Source: Tunturiibacter empetritectus (GTDB taxonomy: Bacteria; Acidobacteriota; Terriglobia; Terriglobales; Acidobacteriaceae). From it: a stretch of DNA of 64,000 nucleotides. Below, in pieces: positions 8,038 to 16,007 of the stretch (positions are counted from its first letter, which is position 1; every line of letters starts with the position of its first letter). The DNA lies in contig NZ_JACHDZ010000003.1 of NCBI RefSeq assembly GCF_014201375.1, positions 1 through 64,000 on the forward strand, written 5' to 3'. The notes beneath the pieces were generated by a model. That model had not been told where the DNA came from, searched no databases, and saw only the letters and a list, made by a program, of their open reading frames with translations. Both the position numbers and the translations under genes were made by a program.

Positions 8038-9336
8038 GTGGAATCCTTATCTCCATCCCATTTTTCTCAGGGCGAACTGGAGAAAATCTTCAGTTTCGAA
8101 TCGTCCAGCAGTGTCCGACTCAACTCACGAGAAAACGGTCGTCTTGAGTTCAAAGAGCAATTCAACCTCGGCAGCGTGGACGAGTACGCGAAAACCGGAG
8201 CGGCATTCGCCAACGCTCAAGGCGGTTACATCGTCTTTGGGGTGAAGGACGCGCCCCGTGAGCTCGTGGGACTCAAGTCAGAGCATTTCAACACCTTCGA
8301 TTCTGCAAAGCTAACCAACGCGCTCAATGAACGCTTTTCACCAGAGATTCGCTGGGAACCCCACACCCATCTTGTCCGGAATCTCAAAGTAGGTATCCTG
8401 TATTTCGCTGAAGCCACTCAGAAGCCAGTGGTATGTACGAAGAACAGCGGCTGTTTGCACCAAGGGGCTATCTACTACCGATACAGAGGTCGCAGTGAAG
8501 CCATAAGGTATGCCGAACTACGAAGACTTCTTGACGATGACAAAGCAAAGGAGCGAAATCTTTGGATGAAGCAAATCCGCAAGATCGCCGAGGTCGGAGT
8601 TGAGAATGCTGCAATCCTAGACCTTGAATCAGGTGAAGTATCCGGTGGTAAAGGAAGGTTCTACATCGGTGAGGAACTTCTTCCTAAACTGCAATTCATC
8701 CGGGAAGGGGAGTTCGTCGAAAGCGACGGAGCTATGGCACTTCGACTCCTTGGTGACCTTCAGTCAACCGAGGGACTATTCGTTCACTCAACCGTTGAGG
8801 TTCCAGTTCCAATCCGAGAGGCACAAATTATATCGGCCTTCCTGCGACGGCAGTCTGTGCTTTCACCAACTGAGTATCTGAAGGCAATCTGTTTCGAGCA
8901 GTCTTATTACCACCCTGTTTACTATTTCATCTTGCAAACGACGGAAACAATAGATGGCATCATCCCTCTCCTAAAGGGATTGGAAGTCAGAGGCAACGTG
9001 CGAGACAAGCTGATTGAGCGGTTACGGCATCCAAATGAGAGGCTTGCGATTGGCAGTTTGACCTCTTCCAACCCAACAGCGGTCGAGCGTCGGGCGATTG
9101 TGGCTCATCTACGAACTAAATCCCTCACACCGGAGACGATTCTCGCAGGGACTACAAGATTCTTCGAAGCACTGACACATACGGACTCCGTTGATTTCGA
9201 CCAGACCTACCTTTTTGCATTACTGGCCGATCTGATACTTCCAAAGCTCTCTCAGCTGGAACAGTTAGAAAGGTCTGCATTCCGTAAGGCGCTCTGCCAC
9301 TTGGATCTCACTTGGTATAAGGCTGCGCTATCATAA
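8038..9336 (+). CDS. AlbA_2 (Schlafen-type) domain protein
   Basis: The 432-residue protein has an N-terminal AlbA_2 domain, about residues 20-165. Supporting stretches are GRLEFKEQFN, the glycine-rich KTGAAFANAQGGYIVFGVKD, and the late IYYRYRGRSEAIRYAELRRL. AlbA_2 proteins bind nucleic acid and are found as regulators and in defence contexts. The remaining 260 residues are mostly helical and unrecognised, and lack the usual HATPase_c_4 half of larger AlbA_2 proteins. The GTG at 8038 follows CGGAG with an 8-nt spacer. It follows the two membrane reading frames on the same strand after a short gap, which suggests a shared cargo module. Confidence 0.75.
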   Translation: MESLSPSHFSQGELEKIFSFESSSSVRLNSRENGRLEFKEQFNLGSVDEYAKTGAAFANAQGGYIVFGVKDAPRELVGLKSEHFNTFDSAKLTNALNERFSPEIRWEPHTHLVRNLKVGILYFAEATQKPVVCTKNSGCLHQGAIYYRYRGRSEAIRYAELRRLLDDDKAKERNLWMKQIRKIAEVGVENAAILDLESGEVSGGKGRFYIGEELLPKLQFIREGEFVESDGAMALRLLGDLQSTEGLFVHSTVEVPVPIREAQIISAFLRRQSVLSPTEYLKAICFEQSYYHPVYYFILQTTETIDGIIPLLKGLEVRGNVRDKLIERLRHPNERLAIGSLTSSNPTAVERRAIVAHLRTKSLTPETILAGTTRFFEALTHTDSVDFDQTYLFALLADLILPKLSQLEQLERSAFRKALCHLDLTWYKAALS

Positions 9337-9371
9337 GCAGAAATCGGCGCGGGATAGGCGACGGAAACATT

Positions 9372-10568
9372 TCACGCTTGATGTAGTGCCGTGATATTTT
9401 GCTGTCTCGCTTCGCTCTGTTCACGGAACGAACTCAACTTGGCCACGGCGCTCAACTTGTGATCTGGTGACAAGTGCGCGTAACGAGTCGTCATGCTGAT
9501 GTCCTTGTGACCGGCCAATTCCTGAACAGTTCTGAGGTCTACCCCAGCCATTACCAGGCGTGAGATGTACGTGTGGCGGAAGACATGCCAAGTCACGTCA
9601 GCGAGTTGCTTGTTTTGCTTGACGGCATCTTCCATGACCAGACGGAACCATGCCCTTGGGTTCTCCATTGGCTCGCCGTATCGAGTCAGGAAAACTCTTG
9701 GCGTGTGCGGCATTCGTCTGGTTTGGCATACCTTCAATGCCTCGACCGCCTCTTTGCTCAAGATCACGACGCGGCTCGACCCGTTCTTCGTAGCGACAAG
9801 CTGAATCTGCTGACGATTCAAATGCACATCCGGCCATTCTAAGGAATGCTGCTCAGACAGCCGCATGCCCGTCTCTATTGCGACCGTAAAGTCGGGCTCG
9901 TGGACTGGGCAACGCCTCCGGATAATGCTTCGAATCTGCGCCTCCTCGTCAAACGTGATGAATCTGAGGCGGGCATTATTCTCCTTGCGAAGTCGAACCA
10001 AGCGAGCAGGATTCGCGGTGACTTTTCCGTTCCGTATACCTTCCGCAAAGATCATCGACATAGTGGAGCGATATCTGTTGATGCTCGCTGGCTTGAGGTC
10101 CGTTCGTGTGCTGAAGTATGCCGAGATGGTCTGAGGGGTGATCTCTTCGGCCTTCATCTTTCCGAATACGGGGAGCAAACTGCTCAGATTCGAGATGTCC
10201 CCACGGTGGCTCTTCTTGTGGGCCTTGCTGTACTCCATGGCGTCCTTGGCAAGCTCCTCAAATAATACAGCTCTCTTGGCCTTAAGCGAGTCTGGGAGCT
10301 TCACTCCCATTCGCGCGTCGTTCTTGCGCTTGCTGTAGAGGTCGGAAGCCGCTTTGCGGGTTCCGACTTTCTCGCGGTGACGTTTCCCATCAACGTAATA
10401 GTTAACCCACCAAATGCCACTGTTAGGCGGGTGCTCAAAGACGCCACGAACGGGCTTCGGAGCCTGCCTGCCGCGCTTCGAAGGTGGTTCATCAGAAGCG
10501 AATAGTGGCTGTTTTAGTGGCTGTTTCCCTTCGTATTTGCTGCGATTCACTGCAACTGTCTGCGCCAT
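9372..10568 (-). CDS. Tyrosine recombinase (site-specific integrase)
   Basis: The 398-residue protein has the order arm-binding, SAM-like core-binding (about 105-200) and catalytic domain (about 210-385). The tyrosine-recombinase residues are visible: Arg in ETGMRLSEQHSLEW, the beta-hairpin Lys in ATKNGSSRVV, the HxxR box in WHVFRHTYISRL, the second His in LAGHKDISMTTR, and the nucleophile Tyr in RYAHLSP. It starts 88 bp from a tRNA-Lys 3' fragment and reads away from it, the usual position for an integrase next to its attachment site. It should catalyse integration and excision of the element occupying 1-10702. Confidence 0.95.
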   Translation of the reverse strand: MAQTVAVNRSKYEGKQPLKQPLFASDEPPSKRGRQAPKPVRGVFEHPPNSGIWWVNYYVDGKRHREKVGTRKAASDLYSKRKNDARMGVKLPDSLKAKRAVLFEELAKDAMEYSKAHKKSHRGDISNLSSLLPVFGKMKAEEITPQTISAYFSTRTDLKPASINRYRSTMSMIFAEGIRNGKVTANPARLVRLRKENNARLRFITFDEEAQIRSIIRRRCPVHEPDFTVAIETGMRLSEQHSLEWPDVHLNRQQIQLVATKNGSSRVVILSKEAVEALKVCQTRRMPHTPRVFLTRYGEPMENPRAWFRLVMEDAVKQNKQLADVTWHVFRHTYISRLVMAGVDLRTVQELAGHKDISMTTRYAHLSPDHKLSAVAKLSSFREQSEARQQNITALHQA

Positions 10569-10655
10569 GAATTAAGTATACAACTCATTGTTCTCAAGGG
10601 ACTTACTTCGTTCCTGTGCAGCACGCTGCAACCCCCTGCAATATCTTCATTTTCC

Positions 10656-10702
10656 GACTCTTAATCGACTGGTCGTAGGTTCGATCCCTACCGCGTCCAC
10701 CA
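10656..10702 (+). other. Attachment site: 3' fragment of tRNA-Lys(CTT)
   Basis: The 47 bp contain the 3' half of a tRNA: the anticodon loop CTCTTAA (anticodon CTT), a variable loop, a perfect T-arm GTAGG-TTCGATC-CCTAC, the acceptor strand CGCGTCC, discriminator A and CCA. No D-arm or matching 5' acceptor strand precedes it, so it is not a functional tRNA. Integrases of this type recombine in tRNA 3' ends and leave such a fragment at one junction. The intact tRNA should stand beyond the left edge of the window. Confidence 0.8.
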
Positions 10703-11027
10703 CTTCCTCCTCGAGTATCAAGTGAATACCGATTTCGGATGGTTGGTTCCGTACGTTCTCAACGGCTTCACGGGGAGGTCCTCGGCGAGCGAGGTGAAGA
10801 AGCACCCCGATAGACATAAGGCGAGACAGAGTCGCACTTCTACGACAGAACCCTAAAGATGCGAAGTCCCTTGTCCGATCGCCAGAGGTGGCCCATGACT
10901 TTGAGAATAGAGCATGTAGGCGTAGAAACGCCCGACGCGTCACCGCAACCGGCCCGAAACCACAATCTAAAAAGAGACAACAAACCTGATCACTCGTTTT
11001 CTGATGATCTAACCGAACTCTGAACGC
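10703..11027. other. Intergenic region right of the attachment site
   Basis: These 325 bp separate the element junction from the amidohydrolase stop. I see no gene: the only sizeable frame (minus strand, 10647-10943) is partly a translation of tRNA antisense sequence. A 5-bp hairpin GGCGT-AGAA-ACGCC lies at 10919-10932, without a U-tract. No terminator for the amidohydrolase operon is evident. Confidence 0.4.
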
Positions 11028-12377
11028 TTAATGTTCGGGGTCTGTACTTGCTTCTGCGTGGCGGCGAGGTGCGAAGGTGCTCCATCGGTACGCCTCCTTT
11101 TCGTTAGGATCAGGTTTCGCTGTCCACGGCGTGGCGCTGATTCCATTCAGGTCGTACACGATCTTTCCATCCTTGACGGTGAGTTCACAGATGAGCTTCT
11201 GGTTGCCGTCGAAGCGCTTGTCCACCATATCGGTAAATCCGAACTCGCCTTTTTCCAGACGAAGCACCGCGACGTCCGCAAGCGACCCTTCAGAGAGATT
11301 CCCCAGCTCTTCATGGCGAATCTCACGGGCTGGATGAGAGGTCATCTCCGCAACGACCTCCTTGAGAGGCACACCCACAGCCATGATCTTATCGGCGACG
11401 TTCAACTCGTCTTTCATAGCCGCATTCATACTGGTGATGTGAAGATCGGTCGAAATGGAATCGGGAATAAATCCATCCTTGATCATCGGGACTGCGAGCG
11501 ACCATTTGAAGCTGCCGCCTCCCTGCCCCACGTCAAAGTAGATCCCGCGTTTGCGACCCTCGATGAGAGCCTTGCTCGGACCCAGCGTGACCGGATCCTG
11601 CTCATGGCGAAGACCCGAGTACATGTGGGTGTATATATCGCCAGGGCGAAGCTTCTGGGTCATCAGATCGAAAATTGGGCGAGTTGGACGATCTACGCCG
11701 AAGTCGACCATGACGGGAATGTTAGCGCGGGTCCCAGCAATAACAGCTTGCTCGACCGGTGTCCATTCAGGACCTTCAAAGTGTGCCGTCTTGATACCGA
11801 CGATCGTGTTGGGGTACTTGAGAGCCATCGCAGCGGTTGCCACTCCGTCCATGTCAGCGGTGTTCTGTTCGTACTTGCCCCCGCGCATTCCTGCGCCGAC
11901 GATGTTGAGCATTGCAAAAACTCTGGTCTTCGAACGGTCAATGATGCGGTCCTTGAAGTCCTCGAAGTTGCGCCAGCCAGAACAGCCTGCGTCCACCACG
12001 GTCGTTACGCCGACCCGGAAGGTGAACCCATCCGGTGGAACGCTATTATCGCCAGCATAGGAGTTGCGCTCACCCGTGCCCGCGTAGACATGAACGTGAA
12101 GGTCAATGAGTCCAGGAGTGACATAAAGTCCCTTAACGTTAATGGTCTTTAGTGCATCGGTCGCAGGGATGTGTACGGCAACCTTTGCAACTCGGCCGTC
12201 TTTGATTGCCACGTCCATGATGGCGTCGACATGGTTCTTATCATCTAGGACATGGCCGTTGCTCAATAACAGATCGTATGCCGGCAAAGCCTGCTGAGCC
12301 GATAAGCTACCGCTTGTCGCGAGGGCAACTGCGAGACAGAAAGGCGCTATACCTTGTTTCCAGGAACACAAATTCAT
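11028..12377 (-). CDS. Exported metal-dependent amidohydrolase / deacetylase (COG3964-like)
   Basis: The protein of about 449 residues starts with a signal peptide (hydrophobic core ending in GSLSAQQ) and continues as an amidohydrolase-superfamily TIM barrel. Metal-site features are LIDLHVHV after the first strand, the candidate carboxylated Lys in IVGIKTAHFEG, the His in GDIYTHMYSG and the late Asp in ISTDLH. COG3964 enzymes hydrolyse N- or O-acetyl groups and often neighbour SelA-like PLP proteins, as here. I infer removal of an N-acyl group from an amino-sugar acid or amino acid in the periplasm. The longer frame from 12455 would bury the signal peptide; the ATG at 12377 has GGGGAG just upstream. 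It is the last gene of the operon. Confidence 0.82.
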   Translation of the reverse strand: MNLCSWKQGIAPFCLAVALATSGSLSAQQALPAYDLLLSNGHVLDDKNHVDAIMDVAIKDGRVAKVAVHIPATDALKTINVKGLYVTPGLIDLHVHVYAGTGERNSYAGDNSVPPDGFTFRVGVTTVVDAGCSGWRNFEDFKDRIIDRSKTRVFAMLNIVGAGMRGGKYEQNTADMDGVATAAMALKYPNTIVGIKTAHFEGPEWTPVEQAVIAGTRANIPVMVDFGVDRPTRPIFDLMTQKLRPGDIYTHMYSGLRHEQDPVTLGPSKALIEGRKRGIYFDVGQGGGSFKWSLAVPMIKDGFIPDSISTDLHITSMNAAMKDELNVADKIMAVGVPLKEVVAEMTSHPAREIRHEELGNLSEGSLADVAVLRLEKGEFGFTDMVDKRFDGNQKLICELTVKDGKIVYDLNGISATPWTAKPDPNEKEAYRWSTFAPRRHAEASTDPEH

Positions 12378-12485
12378 GACTCCCCAATCGATGCGTTGAT
12401 GATGCAAACAAAGTTTGAATACGTGATACTCATTTGGTTTCGGCGCTGGGAACATGACAGGTCTTCAGTGCCCCGACGACGAACG

Positions 12486-14093
12486 TTAGACACGGGTCGC
12501 CTTCCAGCTTGCGTCTCCGTACTCTCCCATGTTGACGGTTCCGACGATTGTATTGCCCTCAACTATTCCACGAAACGTCCACGGAATTGTGTTTCCGCTA
12601 ACGTCCATATTGCTATGCAGTTCAAGCTGGTTCGCATGAATGGAGCCTTTCAGATCGGCTTTGTAGAGTTCACCCTGCTGTCTACCAGTAAGGTCTCCTC
12701 CGCTTTGTTCAAGAATGAAGTGCTGCTCCCCGACGCCACGCGAATATTGAATCGCAATGGCCCACTTGCCGTCTACTTGTGCTGGGGCTCCGGTCGGAAT
12801 GACAGGATCTTCATAATGGCCAGGTTTAGTGAGACCCTCGTAGATCGCATCCGCGATGATGCGGTCTTCCCCGGGATCCATCATGTACGGCATGATGGTA
12901 ATCGAGCTGGCCATATGGGCGGGACGAGTGCCGGTGCCCCCATCGACAAGAATTCGTGGTGCGCCTGCATCAAGACGCGCGACAAGCTCAGTGCCCGTGA
13001 TCTTCAGTGAGGTCGCATCCCAGTGAATACGGAGACGCGGTGAGCGGTTGGAAAGATCTTCTGGCTGCAGATACTCGGTCGTCACTGAAGGTAGCCCCTT
13101 CACTCGTCTCTCGATGTACTGAAGCCAGGAGAGCCACTCCTGCTGTTCTGCCGCATGGTCGCGTTTGTACCATTGGCGCACCGCAGCCAGCAGTCCCATC
13201 ACCTCTTCCTTACTGCACTTGTACGCGCGGCCGTAGTTGTGATGCGGCGCTGCCTGAAAGTAAGCCGCCCGGCACAGATCTTTCTGTCCGATAAGCATTC
13301 CAGATGACTGCGGCCCGCGCATACACTTGCCTCCCGAGTAGCCGACTAGCGAAGCACCGTGCTGAATGTGGATGTTAGGAACAAGCGGCTCCTCAGCAGC
13401 GGCATCCACGAAGACGGGAATCCCCTTTTCCTTTGCTATCGAGCAGATACTGGGGATACTAAGCGGACCCCGTTCTGCATCTGGCCCCGACAGAATATAG
13501 ATCATCGCCGTGCGCTCTGAAAGCTTACTGCGAAGCTCGTCTGCGGAGTCCACTTCAACGATCTCTACTCCCGTCATGCGAACGCCGAAGTCATAAGGAT
13601 TCCGTGAGTGTTTAGGAATGATGACCTGATCGCGTGTCTTGATGTAAGGAAGAGCCTGAGACTTCTCCGGATCGGTTCCTGCGATACATGCAATCGTAGC
13701 GAGTGCAATGGCCGCTTCGCATCCGGTCGTAGCAATGCCCCACTCCGCCCCTGTCAACTGCCCCAGCTCTTTGCCAACAGCATCCATAAGCTCGTCGAGA
13801 TGAACAAAGTAAAACGATGCGTCGTACATCGCCTGCTTCACCTGAGGCAGAGACCGGGAACCGCTGATAATGGTGAAAGTACCGCGACCGTTCACGATAG
13901 GCCGTACGCCAATGCGGGTAAAGAGATTGTCGCTCTCTGTGCCTTCATGCGTGATCGTCCGCTGAGCCGATGCCTTTTGCTGCGCCGTCGCAGCCAGGGG
14001 TGAGATTGAAGTTACAGCTCCAAAAGCCGAGAGCATGCCAGACTGCTTGAGGACTTCTCGCCGTGACCACCGTGCGGTGCGAAAGAGAGACAT
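12486..14093 (-). CDS. Tat-exported SelA/DgaE-like PLP-dependent protein with extra C-terminal domain
   Basis: The 535-residue protein starts with a twin-arginine signal (RWSRREVLKQSGM plus a hydrophobic stretch). The fold-type-I PLP domain, about residues 55-420, has the family lysine motif YSGGKCMRGPQ and an upstream FVDAAAEEP that contains the PLP-ring Asp. The family includes selenocysteine synthase and D-glucosaminate-6-phosphate ammonia-lyase (DgaE). A tRNA substrate is excluded by export, so an ammonia-lyase or similar elimination is more likely. Residues about 425-535 form an added beta-rich domain (QYSRGVGEQHFILEQSGGDL) that I cannot name. It sits between RidA and the amidohydrolase in one operon. 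A periplasmic PLP enzyme needs cofactor loaded before Tat export. Confidence 0.82.
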   Translation of the reverse strand: MSLFRTARWSRREVLKQSGMLSAFGAVTSISPLAATAQQKASAQRTITHEGTESDNLFTRIGVRPIVNGRGTFTIISGSRSLPQVKQAMYDASFYFVHLDELMDAVGKELGQLTGAEWGIATTGCEAAIALATIACIAGTDPEKSQALPYIKTRDQVIIPKHSRNPYDFGVRMTGVEIVEVDSADELRSKLSERTAMIYILSGPDAERGPLSIPSICSIAKEKGIPVFVDAAAEEPLVPNIHIQHGASLVGYSGGKCMRGPQSSGMLIGQKDLCRAAYFQAAPHHNYGRAYKCSKEEVMGLLAAVRQWYKRDHAAEQQEWLSWLQYIERRVKGLPSVTTEYLQPEDLSNRSPRLRIHWDATSLKITGTELVARLDAGAPRILVDGGTGTRPAHMASSITIMPYMMDPGEDRIIADAIYEGLTKPGHYEDPVIPTGAPAQVDGKWAIAIQYSRGVGEQHFILEQSGGDLTGRQQGELYKADLKGSIHANQLELHSNMDVSGNTIPWTFRGIVEGNTIVGTVNMGEYGDASWKATRV

Positions 14094-14160
14094 AAGAACC
14101 CGTTTCCTTTACCTGAAATAAGTCATGTTTTTGGAAGTGCACCGGCGGCTCGGATCAAGT

Positions 14161-14634
14161 TCAGATGTAGGCAATAAGATCGATCTCTACGAGCGAATTT
14201 CCCGGAATGCCTCCGGCCGGGGCAATCGTAGTGCGTACCGGAGGGATCTTGCCCCACCGGCCGCCGTACACGGTGTTCATCTTTGCCCAGTCGTTGATGT
14301 CGTTGAGATACACGTTGACCTTGAGAACCTTCTCCATGGAAGAGCCCGCTGCGGTCAGATTCTTCTCAAGTTCATCAAGAACATGCTTTGTGTGCTCTTC
14401 AATTGTCCCTTGAAAGTGCGCTCCGACTCCCGCAAGAAAAAGAAGGTTGCCATATGAAACGGCGCTTGAGAAGAGCGGGACCGGTTCTGAAGCTGGTTTG
14501 GCCGGATAGGATTTCTTCTCGAGCTTGCCGGTTACCTGCGCCTTCGCCGTCCCGGCGAGGGCTGCGCCTCCTGTTGCAACGACGGCTGCTTTGGCAGCGT
14601 TCTTGAGAAGACCTCTTCTGGACTGCTTTTCCAT
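14161..14634 (-). CDS. Tat-exported RidA/YjgF-family enamine/imine deaminase
   Basis: The 157-residue protein has a Tat signal (SRRGLLKNAA, then an alanine-rich core ending AGTAKAQ) before a complete RidA domain. Family features include the conserved Arg in PPVRTTIAPAGG and the Glu in SLVEIDLIAYI at the C-terminus. RidA proteins hydrolyse the reactive enamines and imines released by PLP ammonia-lyases, so its place between two SelA-like PLP genes is meaningful. The ATG follows AAGGAG with a 6-nt spacer, so the signal peptide is part of the protein. Most RidA proteins are cytoplasmic and about 125-130 residues; the extra length here is the signal. Confidence 0.88.
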   Translation of the reverse strand: MEKQSRRGLLKNAAKAAVVATGGAALAGTAKAQVTGKLEKKSYPAKPASEPVPLFSSAVSYGNLLFLAGVGAHFQGTIEEHTKHVLDELEKNLTAAGSSMEKVLKVNVYLNDINDWAKMNTVYGGRWGKIPPVRTTIAPAGGIPGNSLVEIDLIAYI

Positions 14635-14654
14635 GACTGACTCCTTTTCTGTTG

Positions 14655-15965
14655 TTAGGCTGATCGAGCGTTGCGCGATGTTAAGGCGTTAGGGTGAAAG
14701 AGGGCTGCGCGAAGCTGACGGCCCACGATCTCGGCTTCGCCAGGCTGTAGCATCCACGTTCCAACGACGATGGTGTTTTCGTTGGAGTGAGAGCCAAAAC
14801 GGCCAGATGAGCCTGTCGCAGGGTTCAGTTCAATTCGAGGACGCTGTGCACGAAGCCGCTCCTGAACCTGCTTTGGCGTGATACCAACAACCTGCGGGTC
14901 GTACGCAAGCATCAGATGCGGCACATGGTTGGCGATATCAGGCACGAAGATCTCCGTCTTCATCGTGGGAATGGTCTTCACCTCCCGAACAATCACATCG
15001 GCGCGGCGCCTATACTCGGCCTGATCCGCCTCGTCGTTCTGTTCGAGCAACCAGTCCACCGCAGCGACCATGCCGACGATCTGCTCCTTGGCAACCTTCA
15101 TACCGCGGCCTACCGCGTCTGAGTTTGGGTTGTTGCTCTCCATCGCCAGATCGATAAGATGTTTTTTCCCGAGTAGCAGTCCCGCATTTTGTGGACCGCG
15201 TATTCCCTTCCCGCCCGAGAAGCAGACAAGATCGTAGCCCATGCTCGTGTACTTCCACAGATTCTCAATGGGAGGCATATCCGCCGCAGCATCCATATGG
15301 CAAGGCACGTTATGTTGATGCGCAATCTCAAGCCAGGTCTGGCGATCGATCTCACCCTCTTCGGCTGAATTAAAGAAGTTCGTCATGATCGTCTTTGGAG
15401 AGAATGCGCGTCTGTACTCATCCAGCGTTGTAACCTCGACGATGCGCACTCCACACAGCAGCATCGCGTGGTCGTACTCGTAGCGATGAGCTTTCTGAAC
15501 GATCACCTCATTCTTCATGCCGCCTACACTCTCCGGAATCAGGTTTGCTGGAACGCCATTCGCGTTGGCAATGCAGGCAGCTGTTGCGAGCGTGAGTGCA
15601 GCAGAGGCGCCAGAACTCACCAGAGCTCCTTCGCATCGAAGTCGTTTGGCAATGTAATCTCCCGAAGCTATTTGTAGATCTTTCAGGACAACGGGATGCA
15701 GAGCCGCCTCTGCGACAGCGCGCTGCACCTGCGAAGGCATAACGGCGGCAGTGAGATAGGTGTAGGTTCCGGCGGCGTTGATGATCTTCTCGACGCCGAG
15801 CTTTGCATAGTAGTCCTCCGGTGACACAGACTCAGAGATGGGAGACAGGGCATCGGACCTCGACGACAGGAAAGGTATCACACCGAGAGCGGCCAGCGCA
15901 GCCTGCGACCAACCCAGGAATCGCCTTCGCGTAAAGATTGTTGAATCTTGTGCAGGGAATGTCAC
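14655..15965 (-). CDS. Tat-exported SelA/DgaE-like PLP-dependent protein (second paralogue)
   Basis: This protein of about 436 residues begins with the Tat motif TRRRFLGWSQ and a hydrophobic core. The PLP lysine lies in CFSGGKGIRGPQNAG and the ring Asp in CHMDAAADMPP. It is closer in length to DgaE-type ammonia-lyases than its 535-residue neighbour and lacks the added C-terminal domain. The longest frame starts at 15986 without a ribosome site. The GTG at 15965 follows GGAGG with a 5-nt spacer and keeps the signal, so it is preferred. Likely role: alpha,beta-elimination of ammonia from a 2-amino sugar acid, giving a 2-keto-3-deoxy acid after RidA action. Substrate is inferred. Confidence 0.82.
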   Translation of the reverse strand: MTFPAQDSTIFTRRRFLGWSQAALAALGVIPFLSSRSDALSPISESVSPEDYYAKLGVEKIINAAGTYTYLTAAVMPSQVQRAVAEAALHPVVLKDLQIASGDYIAKRLRCEGALVSSGASAALTLATAACIANANGVPANLIPESVGGMKNEVIVQKAHRYEYDHAMLLCGVRIVEVTTLDEYRRAFSPKTIMTNFFNSAEEGEIDRQTWLEIAHQHNVPCHMDAAADMPPIENLWKYTSMGYDLVCFSGGKGIRGPQNAGLLLGKKHLIDLAMESNNPNSDAVGRGMKVAKEQIVGMVAAVDWLLEQNDEADQAEYRRRADVIVREVKTIPTMKTEIFVPDIANHVPHLMLAYDPQVVGITPKQVQERLRAQRPRIELNPATGSSGRFGSHSNENTIVVGTWMLQPGEAEIVGRQLRAALFHPNALTSRNARSA

Positions 15966-16007
15966 CAAAGCCTCCAGTAGCCACATCGTTCTAAGAAAGT
16001 AGTGCGA

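Larger units (their letters stand above)
1..10702. mobile_element. Right-hand part of an integrative (probably mobilisable) element inserted in a tRNA-Lys gene
   Basis: The segment contains a MobF relaxase-helicase, a ribbon-helix-helix relaxosome-type protein, an excisionase-like HTH protein, accessory genes of no obvious housekeeping role and a tyrosine integrase. The integrase starts about 85 bp from a 3' fragment of tRNA-Lys(CTT) ending at 10702, which marks one end. By eye the segment is less GC-rich at third codon positions than the rest of the window. No mating-pair-formation genes are visible, so I call it mobilisable rather than self-transmissible. The left end and the intact tRNA copy lie outside the window. 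Confidence 0.75.

Noticed and set aside
10656-10702. A functional tRNA-Lys gene
   Set aside because: Only the 3' half is present; no D-arm or 5' acceptor strand precedes it.
10647-10943. A 98-codon minus-strand frame at the attachment site
   Set aside because: Its C-terminal part (GIEPTTSRLRVG) is the well-known artefact of translating tRNA antisense DNA; the rest has no support.
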